A program made the position numbers and the translations under genes. Under the pieces are notes generated by a model. It made no database searches. It saw nothing but the letters and a program-made list of their open reading frames with translations, and was not told the origin of the DNA. Below, one piece after another: positions 37,374 to 44,876 of a stretch of DNA of 64,000 nt. This DNA is from CAXTKD01 sp964244885 (lineage in GTDB: Bacteria > Pseudomonadota > Alphaproteobacteria > Sphingomonadales > Sphingomonadaceae): the NCBI GenBank assembly GCA_964244885.1, contig CAXTKD010000012.1:1-64000 (forward strand). The letters run 5' to 3'. Positions within the stretch are counted from its first letter, which is position 1. Every line of letters begins with the position of its first letter.

Positions 37374-37859
37374 GTGATCCACAGGCTACTGTTCAACGCC
37401 GTCCTTCTCCTGTCTCTCGCCTACGCCTTGCGGCGGGGCGGGACACCGGAGCGGATCGGTGCCTGGACCATCATCGTCGGCGACATCCTGACCATCCTGG
37501 TCCAGCGCGCCTATGCCGAGCGCTTTAGCTCGCTCGGTCTCGGGGTGCTTGTCGTCGACGCGCTGATGCTCGTGGCCTTTTTCCTCCTGTCACTGAAGGC
37601 GAATCGATTTTGGCCCATGTGGATGACCGGCCTTCAGGGCGTGAGCGTGATGGTTCACGCCGCCATGGCCTTGAACCCCGGCGTGATACCGTGGGCCTAT
37701 GCTTTCGGTCTGGCGATCTGGAGCTATCCGATCCTGATCCTGTTGGCGGTGGCGACGCGGCGGCACCAGGAGCGTCTCCTGTCGGCGGGTGCCGATCCCT
37801 CCTGGAGCGTCTCCTCGCCCCTGTCGCCGCCGACGCGCCGCGAGCCGCCGGGGCGCTGA
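37374..37859 (+). CDS. Small membrane protein of the LuxR cluster
   Basis: A 161-residue integral membrane protein with four hydrophobic segments (about residues 4-22, 27-45, 52-72 and 80-133). It begins with GTG at 37374, since earlier in-frame codons are not membrane-like. The C-terminal tail RRHQERLLSAGADPSWS is hydrophilic. The last 169 bases overlap, in another frame, the front of the RadC-like gene. The tail contains ERLLSAG and the RadC frame encodes ERLLAPV 35 bases later from an almost identical stretch, so a local duplication is possible. Function is unknown. Confidence 0.6.
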   Translation: MIHRLLFNAVLLLSLAYALRRGGTPERIGAWTIIVGDILTILVQRAYAERFSSLGLGVLVVDALMLVAFFLLSLKANRFWPMWMTGLQGVSVMVHAAMALNPGVIPWAYAFGLAIWSYPILILLAVATRRHQERLLSAGADPSWSVSSPLSPPTRREPPGR

Positions 37860-38815
37860 TCGCCGAGTTCAAGTCGCTCGGCGCGGTGCTCGCCGCGCCG
37901 GAGGACGCGCTGGCCAAGGCGGCGCCTGATGAGCCGGCGGTCTCGGGCTTCGTCGCGCTGCTCCGCGCCGGTATGCTCCAGGCGCTCAGGACCGATGTCG
38001 CCGAGGAGATCGTGCTGACCGACACCGAGGCGCTCGAATGCTATCTGCTGGCGAGCGCCGCGCACTTGGCCGACGAGCAGATGCGCGTGCTGTTCCTCAA
38101 TTCGCGCAACGCGATCCTTCGCGACGAGGTGATGTTCCGCGGCACGGTCAACGGCGTCCGCGCCTATCCGCGCGAGATGCTGAAGCGCGCGATCGAGGTC
38201 GGCTCGACCGCCTTGATCCTCGTCCACAACCACCCGTCGGGCGACCCCGAACCAAGCCTCGCCGACATCCTGGAGACGCGGCGCATCTGTGAGGCGGCGA
38301 AGACGCTCGACATCGTCGTCCACGACCATTTCGTCGTCGGCCGGTTCGGCATCACAAGCTTTCGCGCCCGGGGGCTACTGCCGTCGGTCGAACAGGCGGC
38401 AGGGCCGGTCGCCAACGACGACGACCCCAGGCAGGCCATGCCGCTCGCCGGCGTCGCCCGCGCGCTGAGCCGCGACCGTGCCCGCCTCGGCCGCTATTTC
38501 GATGCCGAGCTGTTCGCCGACCCGGCGCTCGACATCCTTCTGGAGTTGTTCGCTGCGTATGAAGAGCGGCGCGAGATTTGCGTGTCGAGCCTGTGCATCG
38601 AGGCGAATATTCCGGCGACGACGACGCTCCGGTGGGTGTCGGTGCTCTGCGATCGCGGCCTCGTGGTCCGCCGTGGCGACCCGGGCGACCGCCGCCGCGT
38701 CCTCGTCACCCTGTCGCCCCACGCGGCGGAGGCGATGCGCGCCTATCTCGCCGCGGTTACCAACCCGCATGTGGGATCGGCGCAGGCCCGAGGGCGCCTG
38801 AAGCCGGCCAGGTAA
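37691..38815 (+). CDS. RadC-type JAMM domain fused to a winged-helix domain
   Basis: About 374 residues in one frame. The first half is a RadC (UPF0758) protein: a shortened N-terminal helical region (AGALIAEFKSLGAVLAAP), then the MPN+ fold with the JAMM metal site complete, glutamate in LRDEVMFRGTVNG and HNHPSGDPEPSLAD. From about residue 245 a second domain follows (SLCIEANIPATTTLRWVSVL and RRGDPGDRRRVLVTLS), a MarR-like winged helix. RadC has no confirmed biochemical role. The start is uncertain: GTG 37691 is the nearest canonical one that keeps the N-terminal region, without a clear ribosome site; GTG 37886 would trim it, and ATG 37610 is also in frame. Confidence 0.78.
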   Translation: MGLCFRSGDLELSDPDPVGGGDAAAPGASPVGGCRSLLERLLAPVAADAPRAAGALIAEFKSLGAVLAAPEDALAKAAPDEPAVSGFVALLRAGMLQALRTDVAEEIVLTDTEALECYLLASAAHLADEQMRVLFLNSRNAILRDEVMFRGTVNGVRAYPREMLKRAIEVGSTALILVHNHPSGDPEPSLADILETRRICEAAKTLDIVVHDHFVVGRFGITSFRARGLLPSVEQAAGPVANDDDPRQAMPLAGVARALSRDRARLGRYFDAELFADPALDILLELFAAYEERREICVSSLCIEANIPATTTLRWVSVLCDRGLVVRRGDPGDRRRVLVTLSPHAAEAMRAYLAAVTNPHVGSAQARGRLKPAR

Positions 38816-38829
38816 ATCATCGAAAAAAC

Positions 38830-38916
38830 TGGTGCGGTCGAGAAGACTCGAACTTCCACGGCCTTTCGGCCACAGCGACCTCAACGCTGCGCGTCTACCA
38901 ATTCCGCCACGACCGC
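38830..38916 (-). tRNA. tRNA-Leu (GAG)
   Basis: An 87-base gene on the minus strand with the CCA end encoded. The acceptor stem pairs GCGGTCG with CGACCGC, the D-arm has GGTAGACGC, the anticodon stem CAGCG/CGCTG encloses TTGAGGT (anticodon GAG), a long variable arm TGGCCGAAAGGCC marks a class II tRNA, and the T-arm has GTTCGAGTC. It should read CUC and CUU leucine codons. Confidence 0.97.
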
Positions 38917-39003
38917 ACGTGAAAACCGGGCTTGAGAGCGGCCCGGCGATTGGCAAGGCGCGCCATGTAGCAGAGCGCCCAGCGCGCCTCAATAGCGTAA
39001 GCG

Positions 39004-40293
39004 TCAGCGCATTCCCGATACTTCGGTCCTCGCATCCGCCTCGGCGGCGCGCGCCGAGTTGCCGGCGTATTTGGCGTATTCGCCACGCGCGATGGTGCGG
39101 TTGTGGACTTCATCGGGGCCATCGGCGAGGCGCAGCGTGCGAATGTGCGCGTAGGCGCTGGCGAGGCCGAAGTCCTGGCTGACGCCGCCGCCGCCATGCG
39201 CCTGGATCGCGTCGTCGATGATCTTGAGCGCGATGCGGGGGGCGGCGACCTTGATCATCGCGATCTCGTTCCGCGCGACCTTGTTGCCCACGGTATCCAT
39301 CATATAGGCGGCCTTGAGGCACAGCAGCCGCGTCATCTCGATGTCGGTGCGCGCCTCCCCGATCCGCTGCTCCCAGACGCTATGCTCGGACAAGCGCTTG
39401 CCGAAGGCCTCGCGGCTGAGCAGCCGTCGGACCATCGCCTCCAGCGCCGCCTCGGCCGCGCCGATCGTCCGCATGCAATGATGGATCCGGCCCGGCCCGA
39501 GACGCCCCTGCGCGATCTCGAAGCCGCGGCCTTCGCCGAGGACGATCGAGCTCGCCGGTACGCGGACGTTGTCGAGCACCACTTCCGCATGGCCGTGCGG
39601 CGCGTCGTCGTAGCCGAAGACGTGAAGCATCCGGAGGACGTTTACGCCCGGCGCGTCGAGCGGCACGAGGATCTGGCTCTGCTGCAGGTGCTTGGGGGCC
39701 GAGATGTCGGTCTTGCCCATGACGATCGCCACCTTGCAGCGCGGGTCGCCGACGCCGCTCGACCACCATTTGCGGCCGTTGATGACGTACTCGTCGCCCT
39801 CGCGGCGGATCGAGGTCTCGATGTTGGTGGCGTCGGACGAGGCGACCGCCGGCTCGGTCATCAGGAAGGCCGAGCGAATCTCGCCGTTCGACAGCGGCAC
39901 CAGCCACTTCTGCTGCTGCTCGCGCGTGCCGTAGCGCGCCAGCACCTCCATGTTGCCGGTGTCCGGCGCCGAGCAGTTGAACACTTCGCCCGCCCACGTG
40001 ACCTTGCCCATCTCCTCGGCGAGCGGCGCGTATTCGAGGTTGGTGAGCGGCGTTCCGTCGAAGTGGAATTCGTTGACCGGCTTGCCGCCATGGCTTGGCG
40101 GCACGAACATGTTCCAGAGGCCTTCCTCGCGGGCGATCGGCTTCAGTTCCTCGAGGAGGCCGATCGGCTGCCAGCGGTCGCCCGCTTCAAGCTCGTCGTG
40201 GAAGCGCTGCTGGTTCGGGTAGACGTGCCTGTCCATGAACGCTCGGAGCCGCGCCAGCATGTCCTTAGTGCGGTCGGAATAATCGAAGTTCAT
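39004..40293 (-). CDS. Acyl-CoA dehydrogenase (ACAD10/11-like)
   Basis: A 429-residue acyl-CoA dehydrogenase of the longer ACAD10/11 type. Conserved segments are FLMTEPAVASSDATNIE, VINGRKWWSSG, FGYDDAPHGHAEVVLDNVRV, LGPGRIHHCMR and IQAHGGGGVSQDFGLA with LADGPDEVHNRTIAR at the end. The substrate is unclear; relatives act on long or 4-hydroxy fatty acyl-CoAs. It stands alone beyond the tRNA gene, unlinked to the pair at 8-11 kb. The ATG at 40293 fits the family N-terminus (MNFDYSDRTKDML). Confidence 0.92.
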   Translation of the reverse strand: MNFDYSDRTKDMLARLRAFMDRHVYPNQQRFHDELEAGDRWQPIGLLEELKPIAREEGLWNMFVPPSHGGKPVNEFHFDGTPLTNLEYAPLAEEMGKVTWAGEVFNCSAPDTGNMEVLARYGTREQQQKWLVPLSNGEIRSAFLMTEPAVASSDATNIETSIRREGDEYVINGRKWWSSGVGDPRCKVAIVMGKTDISAPKHLQQSQILVPLDAPGVNVLRMLHVFGYDDAPHGHAEVVLDNVRVPASSIVLGEGRGFEIAQGRLGPGRIHHCMRTIGAAEAALEAMVRRLLSREAFGKRLSEHSVWEQRIGEARTDIEMTRLLCLKAAYMMDTVGNKVARNEIAMIKVAAPRIALKIIDDAIQAHGGGGVSQDFGLASAYAHIRTLRLADGPDEVHNRTIARGEYAKYAGNSARAAEADARTEVSGMR

Positions 40294-40354
40294 GGGGATC
40301 GCTCCGGATAATGGTCGCCCCTGCTTAGGCGCGCCGCGCGCCGCGGTCGCGCTG

Positions 40355-41074
40355 TCAGTTTGGTAGGGTTTCGGCCGCGAAGCTGACTCGGGCGTGCGCC
40401 GCGCTTGCCGGGATGCCGCCAGCCGCGGTCTCGAACGCCACGCTGGTACCCGCGTCGAGTAGCGGCAGCGGCGGCGGCGAGGTCCAGCTGGCGATCAGCG
40501 TACCGTTCCTGTCGCGCACGTCGACATGAATCGGCGGCACGCGCTGCGCGCGCTTCGATGGATTGCCGAGCTTGCCAAACAACGTCAGTACCGCCGCGCC
40601 GTCGATCCCAGGGCCGATCAGCGGCGCGTCGATCGTAAGCCGCACCTCGTTCGGCTGCTCGGGCGCGAGCGCGCCGGCGGGGTCGAAGCCCCCGATGCCG
40701 CCCGGCTTGGCAAGGACGACGAGGGCGAACAGCATGGCCGAGACGCCGATTGCCGCGATATCCGCGGTCCCGAAGCGCGGGCCTGAAGCCCTCCCTCCGG
40801 GGCGAGGGTTTGGGAGAGGGGGTCTGAGCCAGGCACTCCGCCCGGTATCGTCCCCTCTCCCCAGCCCTCCCCCCGGAAGGGGGAGGGGGCTTTTAGCTGC
40901 AACCGGCTCGGCCCACATCTGCGGCGGGGGCGGCGGTGGGGCCGGCTCCGGCGGCACATAGGCCTGGAACCACGAATCTCCGCAGGCGGCGCAGCGCACC
41001 TTTCGTCCCTCGCGCGGGACCGCGTTGTCGGCGACGCGGTAGCGCTTGGCGCAGGCGGGGCAGGTGAGGATCAT
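40355..41074 (-). CDS. MJ0042-type zinc-ribbon membrane protein
   Basis: A 239-residue protein. The N-terminal zinc ribbon has CPAC at residues 5-8 and CAAC at 28-31. A Pro-rich stretch (41-52) follows, then residues 61-97 come from an inserted palindromic repeat (see 40788-40895). One membrane helix lies at about 104-123 (AAIGVSAMLFALVVLA), and the C-terminal half is a periplasmic beta-rich domain (DUF3426-like). Function is unknown. It is divergent from ftsE by 71 bases, a conserved neighbourhood in alphaproteobacteria, which hints at an envelope or division role. Confidence 0.82.
   Translation of the reverse strand: MILTCPACAKRYRVADNAVPREGRKVRCAACGDSWFQAYVPPEPAPPPPPPQMWAEPVAAKSPLPLPGGGLGRGDDTGRSAWLRPPLPNPRPGGRASGPRFGTADIAAIGVSAMLFALVVLAKPGGIGGFDPAGALAPEQPNEVRLTIDAPLIGPGIDGAAVLTLFGKLGNPSKRAQRVPPIHVDVRDRNGTLIASWTSPPPLPLLDAGTSVAFETAAGGIPASAAHARVSFAAETLPN
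40788..40895. repeat. Palindromic GC-rich element inside a coding region
   Basis: Two imperfect inverted arms: CTCCCTCCGGGGCGAGGG with GGGAGAGGGG, and CCCCTCTCCCC with CCTCCCCCCGGAAGGGGG. They surround a 30-base centre and encode residues 61-97 of the zinc-ribbon membrane protein in frame. The style matches the intergenic repeats at 8161-8450. Confidence 0.75.
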
Positions 41075-41145
41075 GGACCGGGCATTGCTAAAGCAAGCGC
41101 CGCCGCCGTTGAACCCCTTGGCTTGCCATGCGACACCGGAAATCG

Positions 41146-41844
41146 ATGGCAAGCGTCGTCCGCTTCGAGGGTGTCGGCCTGCGCTACGGCACGGGTCCGG
41201 AGGTGCTGCGCGACCTCGACTTGCGGCTGGAGGCGGGCAGCTTCCACGTGCTGATCGGCTCGTCGGGGGCGGGCAAGACTTCGCTCCTCCGCCTGATCAC
41301 GCTGATGCAGCGCGCGACGCGCGGCCTCGTCTCGGTGTTCGACCGCGACATCGGCGCGTTGCCGCGAACCGCGCTGCCGGCGCTCCGGCGGCGGATCGGG
41401 GTGGTGTTCCAGGACTTCCGGCTGGTCCCGCACCTGTCGGCGTTTGACAATGTCGCGCTGCCGCTCCGCATCGCCGGCAAGCCTGCGGAGGAGGTGCGCG
41501 CCCACGTCACCGAGATGCTGCACTGGGTCGGCCTCGCCGAGCGGATGGAGGCGGTGCCGGCGATCCTGTCGGGCGGCGAGCAGCAGCGCGTCGCGATCGC
41601 TCGCGCCGTCGTCGGCCGCCCTGACCTGCTCGTCGCCGACGAGCCGACCGGCAACGTCGACCCCGAGATGGCGTCCCGCCTCGTCCACCTGTTCGACGAG
41701 CTGAACCGCATCGGCACGACGGTCCTCGTCGCGACGCACGACGCCAACCTGCTCGCCTCGATGCCCAACGTCGTCATGCGCCGCCTCGATCACGGCCGGC
41801 TGTCCGACCCCTTCGGCGCGCCGCGCCATGCGGTCCGGGCATGA
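41146..41844 (+). CDS. ftsE: Cell division ABC ATPase FtsE
   Basis: A 232-residue ATPase that with FtsX controls peptidoglycan hydrolases at the division site. Walker A is GSSGAGKTS, the Q-loop VVFQDFRLVPHLSA, the signature LSGGEQQRV, Walker B LLVADEPTGNVD and the H-loop ATHD. An ATG at 41128 is in frame, but the one at 41146 (MASVVRFEGVGLRYG) matches family starts. Its stop overlaps the ftsX start (ATGA). The next four genes all overlap, forming a tight envelope operon. Confidence 0.93.
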   Translation: MASVVRFEGVGLRYGTGPEVLRDLDLRLEAGSFHVLIGSSGAGKTSLLRLITLMQRATRGLVSVFDRDIGALPRTALPALRRRIGVVFQDFRLVPHLSAFDNVALPLRIAGKPAEEVRAHVTEMLHWVGLAERMEAVPAILSGGEQQRVAIARAVVGRPDLLVADEPTGNVDPEMASRLVHLFDELNRIGTTVLVATHDANLLASMPNVVMRRLDHGRLSDPFGAPRHAVRA

Positions 41845-42707
41845 GCCTCAGGCCCGCGGCGCAGCGCTTCGGCTTCCTGCCGGCGGGCGGGGGCCGGCTG
41901 GTGACGCCGCTGATCGCGGTGATGAGCTTCCTGACCGCGCTGGCGCTCGTTGGCGGCCTGCTGCTGGCGGGCGGTGCGGCGCGCCTCGGCACCTCGCTCG
42001 GCCGCGATGCGACGGTGCAGATCGTCGAGCCCAATCCCGACCGCGCAGCACCTCAGGCCCGCGCGGTCATCGCGCTGCTGTCGCGCGATCCCGACGTCAC
42101 CAACGTCCGCCCGCTACCGCGCGTCGAGATCGAGCGGCTGCTCGAGCCGTGGCTCGGCGGCGAGGCGCACGATCCGGCGCTGCTGCCGCTCCCCACGATG
42201 ATCGACATCCAGCTCGGCCCCGGCGCCGACCCTCCGACCCTCGCCCGGCGCCTGCGCGCGGTCGCCCCGGCGGCGCGTCTCGACGTGCAGGCGCGCTGGC
42301 TGGCGCCGCTCGGGCGGCTGCTCGGCGGGCTGTCGTGGCTGGCTGCCGCCATCGTCGCCTCGGTGGCGCTGGCGACCGCGGCGGTCGTGGCGCTCGGCAC
42401 CCGCGCCGGGCTCGGCGGGCACCAGCCGACGATCGAGCTGCTTCATGTGATGGGGGCGGAGGACGCGGATATCGCGCGCGTCTTCCAATACCGCTATCTG
42501 CTGCACGGCCTCATCGGCGGGGCGATCGGAGTGGCATGCGCAAGCGCGGTGATGGCGACATTCGGACAGGGGGCAAGAGCTCTCGGCCTCGGCGCGCCGC
42601 CGGCGGCCGCGTGGCTGGCGCTGGCGGCGGTCCCGGTCGCGGTCGCGCTGCTCGCGGCGCTGGTGGCGCGGCTCAGCGTCGGGCGCGCCTTGCGGGAGCA
42701 ATTGTGA
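41841..42707 (+). CDS. ftsX: Cell division permease-like FtsX
   Basis: A 288-residue membrane partner of FtsE. One helix near residues 23-46, a periplasmic loop of about 120 residues (VQIVEPNPDRAAPQARAVIA onwards) and three C-terminal helices give the standard FtsX topology. HQPTIELLHVMGAEDADIARVFQ is the typical cytosolic segment before the third helix. It starts inside the ftsE stop and its stop overlaps the GTG of the YdcF gene (GTGA). Confidence 0.92.
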   Translation: MSLRPAAQRFGFLPAGGGRLVTPLIAVMSFLTALALVGGLLLAGGAARLGTSLGRDATVQIVEPNPDRAAPQARAVIALLSRDPDVTNVRPLPRVEIERLLEPWLGGEAHDPALLPLPTMIDIQLGPGADPPTLARRLRAVAPAARLDVQARWLAPLGRLLGGLSWLAAAIVASVALATAAVVALGTRAGLGGHQPTIELLHVMGAEDADIARVFQYRYLLHGLIGGAIGVACASAVMATFGQGARALGLGAPPAAAWLALAAVPVAVALLAALVARLSVGRALREQL

Positions 42708-43234
42708 TCCGTCTGCTCGGCCTCCTGGTGCTTGGGGTGCTTGGCTGGTTTCTGTGGTTCGCCCTGGCGCCGCCCAGGCCCGCGCCATCGAACACGCGCA
42801 CCGACGCGATCGTCGTGCTGACCGGCGGTCCCGGCCGTCTCGCGCACGGGCTCGACATGCTGCGCGCCGGACGCGCGAAACGCCTGCTCGTCTCGGGCGT
42901 CGATCCCGCGGTTCGCCCGCCCGAGCTCGCGGCCAAGGCGCACGCCTCGCGCGCGCTGTTCGACTGCTGCGTCGATCTTGGCAGCGAAGCCGTCGACACC
43001 CGCTCGAACGCCGCCGAGACGGCACGCTGGATGCGTGTCCACGACTACCGCTCGCTCCGCCTCGTCACCTCCGCCGACCACATGCCCCGCGCCGCGCTCG
43101 AGCTTCGCACCGTGATGGGTCCCGGCATCATGGTCGTCGCCGACCCGGTCGCCAGCAAGCCGCCGATAGGCTCGCTGGTTCGCGAGTTCATGAAATACGC
43201 GCTGCGCCGCGGCGCGGTGCTGGTCGGCGCCTGA
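42704..43234 (+). CDS. YdcF/DUF218 family protein
   Basis: A 176-residue protein of the YdcF family. An N-terminal membrane helix (about residues 3-21) is followed by the DUF218 fold: TDAIVVLTGGPGRLAHGLDML, LLVSGVDPA, DTRSNAAETARWM and LVTSADHMPRA. SanA/YdcF relatives are linked to envelope permeability, but no reaction is settled. The GTG start overlaps the ftsX stop and the TGA overlaps the plsC ATG by one base, so translation is coupled on both sides. Confidence 0.88.
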   Translation: MIRLLGLLVLGVLGWFLWFALAPPRPAPSNTRTDAIVVLTGGPGRLAHGLDMLRAGRAKRLLVSGVDPAVRPPELAAKAHASRALFDCCVDLGSEAVDTRSNAAETARWMRVHDYRSLRLVTSADHMPRAALELRTVMGPGIMVVADPVASKPPIGSLVREFMKYALRRGAVLVGA

Positions 43235-43917
43235 TGGCCTGGATCCGCTCCGCTTTGTTCGCGCTGCTGTTCTACAGCGCCAGCGTACCGATCGTCGTGT
43301 TCGGCACTCTGGTGGCGCTCGTTCGGCCGTCAAGCATCACGGCGACGACGTGGATCTGGGGCAATCTGTTTTGGGTCCTGACTCGAGCGGTCCTTGGCAT
43401 CCGGGTCGTCGTGAAAGGCACCCCGCCGCAGCATGCGGTGATCGTCGCGTCGAAGCACCAGTCGGCGTTCGAGACGATCGCCATACTCCGCCTGTTCAAG
43501 CGCCCCGCCCCGGTGATGAAGGCGGAGCTGATGAAGGTGCCTTTCTGGGGCTGGCTCGCCGGCCGCTTCGGCTGCATCCCGGTCGACCGCGATGGCCAGA
43601 CCGGCGCCATGCGCGCGATGATGAAGGCGGCGCGCGCCGCCATCGCCGCCGACAAGCCGATCATCATCTTCCCCGAGGGCTCGCGAATCGCGGTCGGCGA
43701 ATCGCCGCCGCTCAAGGCCGGCGTCTCGGGCCTCTACAAGGTGCTGAAGCTCCCGGTGGTCCCGATGGCGCTCGACTCGGGCCGGCTGTGGCCGCGCCAG
43801 AGCTTCGTCAAGCGCCCCGGCACGATCACCATGAGCTTCGGCGAGCCGATCCCGCCCGGCCTGCCGCGAGACGAGTTCGAGGCGCGGCTCCACGCCGCGA
43901 TCAACCGGGCGCCATGA
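43234..43917 (+). CDS. plsC: 1-acyl-sn-glycerol-3-phosphate acyltransferase
   Basis: A 227-residue membrane-bound lysophosphatidate acyltransferase making phosphatidic acid. The catalytic motif is SKHQSAFET, with glutamate in place of the usual HX4D aspartate, a variant common in alphaproteobacterial PlsC proteins. The glycerolphosphate-binding motif is FPEGSR near residue 148. A hydrophobic N-terminal segment anchors it. It lies in the ftsE-ftsX-ydcF-plsC-DUF2125 chain, with stop and start overlapping the next gene (ATGA). Confidence 0.92.
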   Translation: MAWIRSALFALLFYSASVPIVVFGTLVALVRPSSITATTWIWGNLFWVLTRAVLGIRVVVKGTPPQHAVIVASKHQSAFETIAILRLFKRPAPVMKAELMKVPFWGWLAGRFGCIPVDRDGQTGAMRAMMKAARAAIAADKPIIIFPEGSRIAVGESPPLKAGVSGLYKVLKLPVVPMALDSGRLWPRQSFVKRPGTITMSFGEPIPPGLPRDEFEARLHAAINRAP

Positions 43918-44876
43918 GCAAGCGAATCCCCCTCTGGCTGACGCTGCTGCCGCTCGCCGTCGGCCTGCTCGGCTATTTCTATTGGTGGAACGGCCAGCGC
44001 GACGCCTTCGCCGAGCAGCTCCACAAGGTTCTGGGCGGCGCACCGATCGAGATCGGCGGCTTTCCCTACCGGATGGAGGCGACCCTTGGCGCCAGTGCCT
44101 TCTCGCGGGTCACCCCCGCGCTAACCGTCCGCCTCGCCGCCGACGAGATCGCGATCAACCGCGCCCCGATCGGCCGCCCGCTGACCGCGCTCCGTGCGCT
44201 GAAGCCGGTGGCGAGCGTCCAGCTTACGGCGCTGCCGCTGTCGAAGCTCGAAGTCGCCGCCGCCAGCGCAATCGGCAGCCTGCGCTTCGGCGAGGGCGGA
44301 ATCGTCGCGCGCGCCTCCAACGCCTTCGAAGGCGCAACCATCCGCGCCGCCGCCTTCGCGTCGTCCGCCACCGCCGCTCATTTCGAGGTCCACGTCCGCG
44401 AGACTCCGCAGGCGCTCGACCCCGCCAGTCGATCGCCCGCCTTCCCCGAGCAGGCGCAGCTCGTGCTTGAGGGCGAGGGGGTGCGTTACGCCGGCGGCGA
44501 CCCGCTGACGCTCAACGCCGAGTTCGGAATCGACGCGCGCGCCCCGCTTTCGGGCGGCCCCAAGGTGCTCGACGGCGCCACGCTGGAGCTCAAGAAGCTC
44601 ACCCTCGCGGACAGGCACGGCGTCGTCGCGACGCTCACCGCGACCGCCTCGCCCGACACATCTAGCAAGGCGCTCATCGCCGGCACCGTCGACACGATCT
44701 GCCCCGCGAACGTGGCGGCGCTGCTTTCGGGCCGCCCCGGCGCCCGCGAGTTCCGCGCCCGCCGCTCTCAACGCATCGCCTTCTCGGGCCCTGTCGGCGC
44801 GGTGGCGCCGGCGAGTGGGGTTACGGGTGTTCCCGTCCGAAGTCAGGAGCCGCCGTGTCCTGTCCTGCGTCGATGA
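43914..44876 (+). CDS. DUF2125 family envelope protein
   Basis: A 320-residue protein with an N-terminal membrane helix or signal anchor (about residues 6-26) and a long beta-rich periplasmic part matching DUF2125, seen next to ftsEX/plsC or tyrA genes in alphaproteobacteria. The family is broadly reminiscent of AsmA-like lipid-handling proteins, but no function is known. The 3' end overlaps the converging tyrA gene by 56 bases, and the last residues (VPVRSQEPPCPVLRR) look non-native, so the original stop may have been lost. Confidence 0.8.
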   Translation: MSKRIPLWLTLLPLAVGLLGYFYWWNGQRDAFAEQLHKVLGGAPIEIGGFPYRMEATLGASAFSRVTPALTVRLAADEIAINRAPIGRPLTALRALKPVASVQLTALPLSKLEVAAASAIGSLRFGEGGIVARASNAFEGATIRAAAFASSATAAHFEVHVRETPQALDPASRSPAFPEQAQLVLEGEGVRYAGGDPLTLNAEFGIDARAPLSGGPKVLDGATLELKKLTLADRHGVVATLTATASPDTSSKALIAGTVDTICPANVAALLSGRPGAREFRARRSQRIAFSGPVGAVAPASGVTGVPVRSQEPPCPVLRR

